Shown: positions 1 through 6,311 of the stretch, piece by piece
How the letters are laid out: each line of letters opens with the position of its first letter
Numbering within the stretch: the stretch's first letter is position 1
Assembly: GCA_030684755.1 (NCBI GenBank)
Contig: JAUXXN010000482.1
Coordinates: forward strand, 1 to 6,311
Direction: 5' to 3'
From: Hydrogenophaga sp.
Lineage (GTDB): Bacteria > Pseudomonadota > Gammaproteobacteria > Burkholderiales > Burkholderiaceae_C
Length of the DNA: 6,311 bases
Translations under genes and position numbers: made by a program
Notes under the pieces: generated by a model
Told to the model about the DNA's origin: nothing
Seen by the model: only the letters and a program-made list of their open reading frames with translations
Database searches by the model: none

Positions 1-306
1 CAGCTGGCGCGCTGGATGGCCGACAAACAAGCCAGCCCCACCGCCACCCTGATGGACGAAGCCGGCACCGTGGGCCAAGCCTACGCCGCCCGCGTCACGC
101 CGCACATGTATATCGTTAACGCGCAAGGCTTGCTGGTGTACGCCGGCGCCATTGACAGCATCCCGTCTGCCCGCGTGGCCGACATCGAAAAAGCCACCAA
201 TTACGTGCGCCAGGGCCTGGGCGAACTGCTGGCCGGCAAACCCCTCACCACCGCCACCAGCCAAGCCTATGGCTGCAGCATCAAATACAAAAACGCCGCC
301 ACATGA
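1..306 (+). CDS. Thioredoxin-fold redoxin (AhpC/TSA-like), C-terminal part only
   Basis: The reading frame is open from base 1, so the start and any active-site cysteines lie to the left of the window; 101 codons are visible. The visible part fits the last third of a thioredoxin-like redoxin of about 200 residues: an R-V-T-P-H segment (visible residues 31-35) whose proline matches the cis-Pro facing the active site in this fold, a beta strand M-Y-I-V-N-A-Q-G, then L-V-Y-A-G-A-I-D-S, and a tail ending Y-G-C-S-I-K-Y. That tail is typical of the peroxiredoxin-like thioredoxin-family proteins common in proteobacteria, where it follows a helix like the N-Y-V-R-Q-G-L-G-E-L-L-A-G seen here. Family knowledge suggests a thiol redox or peroxide-related role, but substrate and cell location cannot be read from this fragment. 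Its TGA stop overlaps the start of the rhodanese gene (ATGA), so the two are probably co-translated. Family assignment is fairly sure; function is not. Confidence 0.85.
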   Translation, partial: QLARWMADKQASPTATLMDEAGTVGQAYAARVTPHMYIVNAQGLLVYAGAIDSIPSARVADIEKATNYVRQGLGELLAGKPLTTATSQAYGCSIKYKNAAT

Positions 307-746
307 CCCACGCCACCCGCCCATCGCTCATCACCCGCCGTACCCTGGGCCTGCTGGGCGCAGCCGCGCTGGCCTTGGCCGCCGGCTGCTCGGCTGACGC
401 CACCCCTGACCCCCTGCGCGTCAGCCTGGAAGAAGGCCGGCAGCTGTTTGAGAGCAAACAGGTGGTCATGTTCGACATCCGCGAACCCGACGAACACGCC
501 ACCGGCGTGGCCAACGGCGCCCAGCTCTTGCCCATGTCGCAGCTCAACCAGCGCGCAGGCGAAATCCCCAAAGACCCGGCACAGCCGGTGCTCATCATCT
601 GCAACCCGCAAAACCGCTCCAGCAAAGTGGTGCAAGCCATGAAGGACGCCGGCTGGACCAACGTGCGCTACGTGCACGGCGGTATGAGCGACTGGGCCCG
701 CAAAGGCTGGCCCATGGTCAAGCCGTTTGGGTTGCCGAAGTCTTGA
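303..746 (+). CDS. Rhodanese-like domain lipoprotein
   Basis: A complete 147-residue protein. Residues 1-29 form a lipoprotein signal peptide: a twin-arginine-like T-R-R-T-L-G (11-16), a hydrophobic Ala/Leu stretch, and a lipobox L-A-A-G-C with the lipidated cysteine at 29, so it is probably membrane-anchored and facing the periplasm. Tat rather than Sec export is possible but unproven. Residues 38-140 are a single rhodanese domain: V-M-F-D-I-R-E-P-D-E-H (55-65) is the conserved start, I-I-C-N-P-Q-N-R-S (98-106) is the active-site loop with the persulfide-carrying Cys100 and Arg105 six residues round the loop, and V-H-G-G-M-S-D-W (124-131) is the conserved C-terminal motif. The catalytic cysteine is present, so sulfurtransferase activity is plausible; donor and acceptor are unknown. 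The ATG overlaps the upstream redoxin stop by 4 bp and has no good Shine-Dalgarno, which suits translational coupling. Pairing with a redoxin suggests periplasmic thiol or sulfur handling (inference). Confidence 0.9.
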   Translation: MTHATRPSLITRRTLGLLGAAALALAAGCSADATPDPLRVSLEEGRQLFESKQVVMFDIREPDEHATGVANGAQLLPMSQLNQRAGEIPKDPAQPVLIICNPQNRSSKVVQAMKDAGWTNVRYVHGGMSDWARKGWPMVKPFGLPKS

Positions 747-748
747 TC

Positions 749-845
749 CCGTTTCCAGATCCATCGTGAACGAGAAGGCGAAGCGCAGACAGTACAAACG
801 TACGGCAAGCGAAGCTGACAAAGTGCACGGTTGATATGGAAATGG
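749..845. repeat. Imperfect inverted-repeat element downstream of the rhodanese gene
   Basis: Outer arms at 749-768 and 826-845 are complementary at 16 of 20 positions, and 18 of 20 if two G-U pairs are allowed in RNA. Inside lies a small perfect hairpin, GTAC-AAAC-GTAC (792-803), flanked by two copies of GCGAAGC (778-784 and 809-815). It begins three bases after the rhodanese stop and has no U tract. It resembles the REP-like intergenic elements found scattered near gene ends in beta- and gammaproteobacteria, and could act as a 3' mRNA-stabilising or termination structure. Copy number in the genome cannot be judged from here. Confidence 0.5.
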
Positions 846-882
846 AATGACACCCCGACTGGGTACAACGCTGATCAAGTCC

Positions 883-918
883 CCCGTGGCGAGGGCGCTT
901 GTTGTTTGCCCCCACGGG
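883..918. repeat. GC-rich hairpin
   Basis: CCCGTGG (883-889) pairs perfectly with CCACGGG (912-918). Inside it GGGC (893-896) pairs with GCCC (908-911), leaving a 3-base bulge and an 11-base loop. No T tract follows on either strand, so it is not a standard terminator. It sits just beyond the broken end of the transposase remnant and might mark that element's boundary, but this is inference. Confidence 0.4.
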
Positions 919-934
919 TAGCACCTTGCCGGGA

Positions 935-1302
935 TTAAGGTACAGAAATACCCAGCAGCTTCATGACCCGTCGCAGCACAACCGGGTTGACCAGTTGGAG
1001 GAAATTGTTACGGTTGTGGTGGGTCCGGTGCAGGTCCTTCTCCAGGGCGCCCCAAAAAGCGAATACCTTCTTGCAGGTCGTGCACTTGTATCTGGGGGTT
1101 CCGATACGGTGCACACCGTACTTGGTAGGCTTTCCCAGTGGTGACAAAGCTGTAATCGATGGGCCCCGGTTCCCGGGGAGCTCATTCTTTGGTCGAACCC
1201 TCGTTTTTGAGGCAGGACCGGGCGAAACCCGAAGTTTCGACATATCGCACGCTGGCAGTGATTGTCCTGAATTCCAACGGCGGTAGGGTGTGCCGGTGGC
1301 AT
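935..1302 (-). pseudogene. Remnant of a zinc-ribbon transposase N-terminus (frameshifted, truncated)
   Basis: Two minus-strand frames together resemble the N-terminal zinc-binding and helix-turn-helix region of IS1/InsA-like transposases. The first, from an ATG at 1302, carries H-C-Q-R-A-I-C-R-N-F-G, a C-x4-C half-site of a zinc ribbon. The second, used from about 1195 down to the stop at 935, carries R-I-G-T-P-R-Y-K-C-T-T-C-K-K-V-F with the C-x2-C half-site, then H-H-N-R-N-N-F-L-Q-L-V-N-P and L-R-R-V-M-K-L-L-G-I-S, the helix that follows the ribbon in this family. Joining them needs a shift equivalent to a one-base loss between about 1165 and 1200. The protein then stops, and none of the three minus-strand frames further on (down to about 750) resembles a DDE catalytic domain. 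An alternative is a short real gene from the ATG at 1243 (102 codons), but that has no visible ribosome site and only half of the zinc ligands. The assignment is by motif recognition; the exact IS family is not certain. Confidence 0.55.
1164..1178. repeat. Perfect 6-bp GC palindrome with 3-base loop
   Basis: CCCCGG-TTC-CCGGGG. It lies inside the transposase remnant, next to the place where the reading frame must change, so it may be related to the lesion (replication slippage at a hairpin) or be chance. No T tract follows. Confidence 0.3.
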
Positions 1303-1345
1303 TTGAACTTGGTCTTGTCTGAAGAAGATTTTTGATCCAAGGGAA

Positions 1346-1374
1346 ATGCCCTCCAATCTAAGACTGGAGGGCAT
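1346..1374. repeat. Perfect 10-bp hairpin
   Basis: ATGCCCTCCA (1346-1355) and TGGAGGGCAT (1365-1374) are exact reverse complements around a 9-base loop. Read on the minus strand it lies about 110 bases past the kinase stop and is followed by a mildly pyrimidine-rich TTCCCTTGG, so it could help end the kinase transcript, but the U tract is poor. Read on the plus strand it comes 15 bases before a better terminator. It may therefore be part of a structured RNA or of a two-way termination zone between convergent units. Confidence 0.5.
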
Positions 1375-1389
1375 CCCAAGAGAATCGGG

Positions 1390-1411
1390 GTTGCCTGGGC
1401 AACTATTTTTT
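1390..1411 (+). terminator. Intrinsic terminator-like hairpin, + strand, with no clear upstream gene
   Basis: GTTGCC (1390-1395) pairs with GGCAAC (1398-1403), or as a 5-bp stem with a 4-base loop, followed at once by TATTTTTT (1404-1411). This is a short but textbook stem plus U tract on the plus strand. The nearest plus-strand gene ends at 746, more than 640 bases away, so it serves either read-through from that operon, an unrecognised small RNA, or a lost gene. It also insulates the 3' end of the convergent kinase gene from plus-strand transcription. Confidence 0.55.
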
Positions 1412-1431
1412 CAGAGCGGCCAGCGCAAGTC

Positions 1432-1480
1432 GGGATTTTTAGGGTTCCTCGCCCCGCCATGCGGTGAAGCTAAAAATACC
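1432..1480. repeat. AT-armed inverted repeat just past the kinase stop
   Basis: GGGATTTTTA (1432-1441) and TAAAAATACC (1471-1480) are complementary at 9 of 10 positions. The loop between them contains a small GC hairpin, CCGC-CAT-GCGG (1454-1464). The right arm begins three bases after the kinase stop. The U-then-A order of the arms on both strands is the reverse of a normal terminator, so I record it only as a structural repeat. Confidence 0.4.
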
Positions 1481-1483
1481 GTA

Positions 1484-4400
1484 TCAAACTTCAGATTCGA
1501 TCTTGGTGTAGTGCGCGATCAGCGCAAGCAACTCATCTTCAGGATACGGCTTGCCGAGATAATGATCCACCCCAAGCTCACGCGCATGTTCACGGTGTTT
1601 GTCGGCAATGCGTGAGGTGATCATGATCACTGGCAATGCCTTCAGGCGAGGATCGTTGCGAATGTTGCGCACCAAATCAAAGCCATCCATGCGTGGCATT
1701 TCAATGTCAGACAGGACCACAGTAGGCAACTCTTGCTGCAAGCGCTCCAGCGCTTGCAAACCATCAGCAGCCAACGACACGCGGTAGCCCTCTCGCTGCA
1801 GCAGTCGCTGGGTCACGCGCCGAACAGTGATGGAGTCGTCCACAACCAATACCAGTGGCACATCGTTGATCACCATGTCCGCCGGTGTCGGCACATCGCC
1901 AAACATTTGCGGCGCTTGCCGCTTTTGTTTGGCCAGCCATTCGCGCACCTGCGTGCCGTACACCGTGGCAAGGGCCACAGGGTTGTAAATCAAGGCTACA
2001 GCACCCGAGGCCAGTACCGACATGCCCGCCAGACCCGGCAGACGAGAGAGTTGCGGCCCCAGGTTCTTCACAACCACTTCCTGGTTGCCCAACACCTCGT
2101 CCACGTGCATGGCCACCCGTTGTGCAGCGCTTCGGAAAATCACCACCGGCAATGTCCGACCTTGGGCTTGCATCGATTGTGCGGAGGACTGCAACAGCGC
2201 GCCACCCCAATAGAAAGGCACTTCTTCAGCACCCACCATGAGATGGCCCTTGGCATAGGCCTGGGCCAATTCCTCACTGGTGACCCTGCGCACCAACTCC
2301 ACCAGGTTCGAGGGCACACCCAGCGTGAGCGAACCTGTGCGCACCATCACCACCTGGGTCACCGCAGTGGTCAATGGCAACACCAACTTAAAGCTTGTAC
2401 CCAATCCTGGTTGCGTGCTGGTTTCAATGCGTCCGCCCAATGCCAACACGTCGGTACGCACCACATCCATGCCAACACCACGACCCGCCAATTCAGACAC
2501 TTCACGTACTGTGCTGAGACCAGCAGCAAACACCAACTGCGCCGCCTCTTCATCACTGATATGTCTGCCTGGCAACACAAAGCCTTTGGCTACGGCTTTT
2601 TCTCGCAACAGAGGCAAATTCAGACCCGCACCGTCGTCTTGGAAAACGACGGACACATCGTTGAGTTCCTGAACCAGACTGACGTTGATGCGGCCTTCTG
2701 CCGACTTACCCGCAGCCAAACGAACTTCGGGCGCTTCAATACCATGCACCACGCAGTTTCTCAGCAGGTGCTCAAAAGCAGCTGTTACCCGGTCCAGCAC
2801 ACCGCGGTCCATTTCAATTTGACCGCCGGTGATGTCCAGGCGCACCTGTTTCCCCGTTTCTTTGGACGCCTGGCGCACCACGCGGTACAGCCGTTCGGAA
2901 ATGCCTTCGAACTCCACCATGCGCGTGCGCAGCAGATCGCGCTGCAGTTCGCGCGTCTGGCGGGCCTGCGCCACCAAACCGTCTTCGGTCGATTCCACCG
3001 CACGCTGCAAGTTGCGCTGCACCGTGGCTACGTCGTTCACCGACTCGGCCATCATGCGGGTGAGCTCTTGCACGCGGGTGAATCGGTCGAATTCCAGCGG
3101 ATCGAACGAATGCTCCACATCGCGTGCCTGGGCCAAGCGCGATTGCATCTGGGTTTCGGCCTGCAGCTCAATATCGCGCAGTTGCTGGCGCAATCGGTCC
3201 AAGTTACCGGTGAGATCTTTGAGAGATCCGCGCAAAGTCACCAATTCGGACTCCATGCGTGATCGCGTGATCATGACCTCGCCGATCTGGTTGACCAATC
3301 GGTCAAGCAGTTCGGATCGCACACGCACCGCTGCGCCGACACGCGCCTGAATGGGCGTGGGCAACCTTGATAGCGACAAACCTGTCAGGCCCGTACCCGA
3401 CGCGAGGGCGGGGGCAGCGGGCGTTATATTGACAGGCGTTGGTGCACCCGACGTTTCGAACAGCGGGAGCACCGCATCTTTAGGCACTTGCTCTGGCGCC
3501 TGCTGGATCACGTCCGGCGACCCCAGATCGGTACTGTTCAAAAGTTCAAAGCGGGCACAAATAGCGTCAAAATCCCCTTGCAAGGGCTCCAAGTCGGCGC
3601 TGCGTTGTACGTCGGAACCCAACCGCTCCGCCGTGGTTTCCATGCGATGCACCATTTCACCCAACCGCAGTGCTCCAGACAGACGAGCACTGCCTTTGAG
3701 CGTGTGCAGATGGCGCAGCACTTCCGAGCGGGCGCTCCCATTGTCTGGACGGGCAACCCACTGCCTCAGAGCCGCTCCCAATTGAGGCAGCAACTCGTGG
3801 GCTTCGTCTGCAAAAATCGGGAAGAGATCCACATCGATGGTGTCAAGCACATCAATGTCGTCATCGATATCCTGCACCGAACCTGATGACAAGGATCGCA
3901 ATTCGGGCAAGCGGGCAACAACCTCTGAGTTGACATTGTCTGCCGTGGGCACGTCGATTGGCATGGTATTTGCCATTACCGCTGGATCTTGCGGTACCAG
4001 GACAGAAACCTCGTCCCATGTCGCGCGCTCTTCAATCTCCAAGCCCTGCGCCGCATAGTCGTCCTCCACCTCGGCGGATTCCTGCGGCATTTCTTCATCA
4101 GAGACAGGTTCGTGCACTACCCGGTACAGGCTTTCCAGCAACTCTGGCTTCGGCTCATTCAAGAAACCAGCTGCAAATTGGTGCAGCAGACGGCGAATGT
4201 CTTCGGATACGGAGACAAACAACTCTGCCTGCTCAGCCGATACGGCCCAACCCGCTTGTTGACGCAATCCAACAGATTCCAGGGCATGCTCCAGAGCTCG
4301 TGCAAGACCTGACAGTGATTGAAATCCCACTGCGGCAGAGCTTCCTGCCAGCGAATGCGCCAGCGCTTCGGCGTGCGCAGGCACAGGCATGTGGCGCTCC

Positions 4401-6311
4401 AGCGCCCACTCAGCCATTTCTGTATCCAGTCGACGAGACCACTCATCGGCCTCGTTCAGATAGACGTTGTACAGCTTGATGCCTATGCGCAAAGACCCGA
4501 TCACACGGGTTTGCTCATCAAGCATGTCATCTTGGAAGGATTCAACAACCGCCGCATCGGCAAACGCCTCTGTCTCTTCAGTTGCTGCCAGCCCTTCAAC
4601 CACCTCAATAGACTCAAACTCCCCAACCGTCCAAGCATCCATGGGCGACACAGCTGGTTCAGTCTCTTGGGCGTCATCCAACGCAGCAGGCTTTATGTCT
4701 GCGATCAGTCCGTCCAACACCAGTGCAGGCGCGTCTGGTGTGTCTTGAACACCGCCGTCCATAACCATTTCGGGCAATGGATCTGCCTCAAACAACAAGG
4801 CACCGGCATCCAGATCAAAGTCAATGCTGTCAATGCTGTCAATGCTGTCAATGTCATTTTGTGGCTCGGTTTGCACTTCGGACAACAAAGGCTCTGAGCC
4901 CTCCAAATCCAGTGACAAACCATCCAACACCGATGACAAATCATTGACGGGTTCATCGACCGCAGCAGCAGTGCCCTCGTCTTCGGCCTCAGCCACCTCT
5001 GGTACAGGCATGTCTTGGGGTGCCGATGTCTTGCTTGAGGACAACGCTTCGAGGCTACCGAAATTGATGTCCTCAAATGTGGACTGCCCTGGCGCCGGGC
5101 CAGCAGCCTTCGCAAAAATGACGTCTGCGCTGTCGCTACCGACATCGCTAAACAACGGCATATCGACAAAGTCAATGATCTCTTGCCTAGTAGCTGATGT
5201 TTCAACGCTCTCCTGTAGCGGCACTTGTTCTAATGCTTCTTCGGGGTTGTGGGACAGGATGCCGACAGGTACTTGACCCAACTCAAGATCAACTGCTGCT
5301 GGAGTTTCAGGCAAGGCCTCAACGGCAGCAAAGGCATCCGCTTCTGGCAACGGCAATGCCTGCGCCAACACAACATCCACTACAGGGGACTCTGAGAAGT
5401 CCTCTTGAACCGAGATTTGCAGGTTGAGCGGGACGTACTGCGAATGGTTTCGCCAAGCTTCGGCGCTGGTGCGAAACGGCTGAGCAGTCCATAGGTCATC
5501 GGCATGAGAAGCGATGTCTTCCACCCAGCGCGACAGAGCACCCATTGCATCACCAGACAAGCTAAGCATGTGCGTGTGCGCTGGGCGTTGTTCTGCCAAG
5601 GCGGCGTTGACCAATTGCTCCATAGCCCAAGCGGCCTCGCCGAACTCGGCCAAACCCACCATGCGCGAGCTGCCTTTGAGGGTGTGGAATGCTCTACGCA
5701 GTGTGGTGAGGTCTTCGAGGTTGGTCGGCTGCATTTTCAACAGCCTCACCGCCTCCAAGCCGTTTCCAGCCACTTCACGGGCCTCTTCCAAGAAGATGTC
5801 CAACAACTCATCTTCTTCGTTGTCTTCAGCGGTCTGCTCGCTGGCCGTTGCGGCACTGGCTGCAGGCGCTGCCTGGGACACGTCAACCGGCACGGGAGCA
5901 CTCGCTACAAGACCGACTGGCACCACTGCCTGATCTGGGGCGCTGGCAGTAAGAATCTCATCGGGCGCAGAAACATCGCTGTCAAGTGACCGAGTCTGAT
6001 GGGCCTGACTCACGACCTGCTGGAAGCCATCGGCCACATTCGGCAAACCGACGACAAAATCCTCAAAATCTGGCGGCGTAAAAGGTTGAGCGGCCTCTGG
6101 TGCCAAGCTCCGACCCATAAGGGGCAACAACTCACCCTTGTCATGGTCAAAAACAAACAGTTTTTTGGCCAGCATAGGCTGGTAATTCAGCATATCAACC
6201 AGAAAGCTCAAGGCACTCAAATTGTTGCCAAGCTGCTGGAAAGTGCCCGCCTCACGGGCCAAATCTTTGTCAACCTCGGGATCCAGCATCTGATCTACTG
6301 TGGCCCGCATC
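1484..6311 (-). CDS. chpA: ChpA/PilL-type hybrid CheA histidine kinase with multiple Hpt modules and a receiver (5' end outside window)
   Basis: At least 1608 residues, numbered here from the first visible Met (base 6310), which is probably internal because the frame runs off the window. Order: unassigned N-terminal segment (1-110); Hpt-1 (about 165-265) with F-H-T-L-K-G-S-S and phospho-acceptor His209; a 330-residue acidic linker; Hpt-2-like module (about 610-720) with A-H-S-L-A-G-S-S and His652; acidic linker; Hpt-3 (about 828-925) with L-H-T-L-K-G-S-A and His869; CheA dimerisation helices (about 997-1125); ATPase (about 1130-1312) with N box at Asn1185/His1189, D-D-G-A-G at 1225-1229, G-R-G-V-G-M-D at 1276-1282 and G-L-G-T-S-F at 1302-1307; CheW-like domain (about 1315-1450); receiver (about 1487-1604) with Asp1491/Asp1492, phospho-acceptor Asp1535, Thr1565 and Lys1587. 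All kinase and receiver key residues are present, so it should be active in the cytoplasm at a chemoreceptor array. This architecture is that of ChpA/PilL, which controls type IV pilus extension and twitching with PilG, PilH, PilI and PilJ; those genes are not in view. Another chemotaxis-like pathway is possible. Confidence 0.93.
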   Translation of the reverse strand, partial: MRATVDQMLDPEVDKDLAREAGTFQQLGNNLSALSFLVDMLNYQPMLAKKLFVFDHDKGELLPLMGRSLAPEAAQPFTPPDFEDFVVGLPNVADGFQQVVSQAHQTRSLDSDVSAPDEILTASAPDQAVVPVGLVASAPVPVDVSQAAPAASAATASEQTAEDNEEDELLDIFLEEAREVAGNGLEAVRLLKMQPTNLEDLTTLRRAFHTLKGSSRMVGLAEFGEAAWAMEQLVNAALAEQRPAHTHMLSLSGDAMGALSRWVEDIASHADDLWTAQPFRTSAEAWRNHSQYVPLNLQISVQEDFSESPVVDVVLAQALPLPEADAFAAVEALPETPAAVDLELGQVPVGILSHNPEEALEQVPLQESVETSATRQEIIDFVDMPLFSDVGSDSADVIFAKAAGPAPGQSTFEDINFGSLEALSSSKTSAPQDMPVPEVAEAEDEGTAAAVDEPVNDLSSVLDGLSLDLEGSEPLLSEVQTEPQNDIDSIDSIDSIDFDLDAGALLFEADPLPEMVMDGGVQDTPDAPALVLDGLIADIKPAALDDAQETEPAVSPMDAWTVGEFESIEVVEGLAATEETEAFADAAVVESFQDDMLDEQTRVIGSLRIGIKLYNVYLNEADEWSRRLDTEMAEWALERHMPVPAHAEALAHSLAGSSAAVGFQSLSGLARALEHALESVGLRQQAGWAVSAEQAELFVSVSEDIRRLLHQFAAGFLNEPKPELLESLYRVVHEPVSDEEMPQESAEVEDDYAAQGLEIEERATWDEVSVLVPQDPAVMANTMPIDVPTADNVNSEVVARLPELRSLSSGSVQDIDDDIDVLDTIDVDLFPIFADEAHELLPQLGAALRQWVARPDNGSARSEVLRHLHTLKGSARLSGALRLGEMVHRMETTAERLGSDVQRSADLEPLQGDFDAICARFELLNSTDLGSPDVIQQAPEQVPKDAVLPLFETSGAPTPVNITPAAPALASGTGLTGLSLSRLPTPIQARVGAAVRVRSELLDRLVNQIGEVMITRSRMESELVTLRGSLKDLTGNLDRLRQQLRDIELQAETQMQSRLAQARDVEHSFDPLEFDRFTRVQELTRMMAESVNDVATVQRNLQRAVESTEDGLVAQARQTRELQRDLLRTRMVEFEGISERLYRVVRQASKETGKQVRLDITGGQIEMDRGVLDRVTAAFEHLLRNCVVHGIEAPEVRLAAGKSAEGRINVSLVQELNDVSVVFQDDGAGLNLPLLREKAVAKGFVLPGRHISDEEAAQLVFAAGLSTVREVSELAGRGVGMDVVRTDVLALGGRIETSTQPGLGTSFKLVLPLTTAVTQVVMVRTGSLTLGVPSNLVELVRRVTSEELAQAYAKGHLMVGAEEVPFYWGGALLQSSAQSMQAQGRTLPVVIFRSAAQRVAMHVDEVLGNQEVVVKNLGPQLSRLPGLAGMSVLASGAVALIYNPVALATVYGTQVREWLAKQKRQAPQMFGDVPTPADMVINDVPLVLVVDDSITVRRVTQRLLQREGYRVSLAADGLQALERLQQELPTVVLSDIEMPRMDGFDLVRNIRNDPRLKALPVIMITSRIADKHREHARELGVDHYLGKPYPEDELLALIAHYTKIESEV
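4820..4853. repeat. In-frame 9-bp tandem repeat (about 3.8 copies) in a kinase linker
   Basis: The plus-strand unit GTCAATGCT occurs three times exactly, then as a 7-base partial copy. Read in the kinase gene it encodes an Ile-Asp-Ser triplet repeated three times (residues 487-495) followed by Ile-Asp, in the acidic linker between Hpt-1 and Hpt-2. Because the unit is a multiple of three, slippage would change linker length without breaking the frame. Confidence 0.9.

Noticed and set aside
267..878. A 203-codon minus-strand open frame across the rhodanese gene.
   Set aside because: It is antisense to a protein with clear rhodanese motifs and a lipobox. Its composition (His, Ala, Val, Gly) is typical of a shadow frame.
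963..1286. A 107-codon plus-strand open frame over the intergenic region.
   Set aside because: No recognisable motif, no convincing ribosome site, and it is opposite the transposase-like minus-strand frames.
1346..1374. Integron attC site or attachment site.
   Set aside because: It is only a simple 10-bp hairpin; no core-site consensus, second copy or integrase gene is visible in the window.
1733..3262. A 509-codon open frame on the plus strand opposite the kinase gene.
   Set aside because: It is antisense to the conserved kinase core, where every motif is in the minus frame. Its His/Gln/Arg-rich composition is what codon-biased antisense sequence gives, and no domain is recognisable.
4820..4853. 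CRISPR-like or regulatory direct repeats.
   Set aside because: The copies are contiguous, only 9 bp, without spacers, and keep the kinase reading frame.
6308..6310. True start codon of the kinase.
   Set aside because: The frame is open to the window edge, and the protein begins in the middle of an Hpt-less segment, while ChpA/PilL proteins usually extend further at the N-terminus. Only one upstream base is visible, so the start cannot be placed.

Overview
The window looks like a piece of a betaproteobacterial chromosome, most likely Burkholderiales/Comamonadaceae. This rests on the GC-rich codon usage, the style of the redoxin and rhodanese proteins, and the very long ChpA/PilL-type chemotaxis kinase. 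The taxon is inferred from sequence character only; no marker gene is present.

Left part (1-746, + strand): the 3' end of a thioredoxin-fold redoxin gene overlaps by 4 bp (ATGA) with a small complete gene for a rhodanese-domain lipoprotein. The two are almost certainly one translationally coupled operon acting on thiol/sulfur chemistry in or near the periplasm.

Middle (747-1483): about 740 bp with no intact gene. In order it holds an imperfect ~97-bp inverted-repeat element right after the rhodanese stop, a GC-rich hairpin, a decayed minus-strand zinc-ribbon transposase N-terminus split by a frameshift, a perfect 10-bp hairpin, a + strand intrinsic-terminator-like hairpin with a T tract and no evident gene feeding it, and an AT-armed inverted repeat just past the kinase stop. 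It reads as a scar left by mobile-element decay between two convergent units.

Right part (1484-6311, - strand): at least 1608 codons of one gene, running off the right edge. It encodes a hybrid CheA-type histidine kinase of the ChpA/PilL class: three visible Hpt-like modules separated by long acidic linkers, then CheA dimerisation, ATPase and CheW-like domains and a C-terminal receiver. In relatives this protein receives input from the PilJ chemoreceptor through PilI and phosphorylates PilG/PilH to control type IV pili and twitching. Those partner genes would be expected beyond the right edge but are not visible.

I see no evidence for a previously undescribed system. The points most worth a second look are the second Hpt module, which lacks the usual lysine after its histidine, the in-frame 9-bp tandem repeat in a kinase linker, the structured intergenic repeat, and the orphan terminator/hairpin pair that could be the end of a small RNA.
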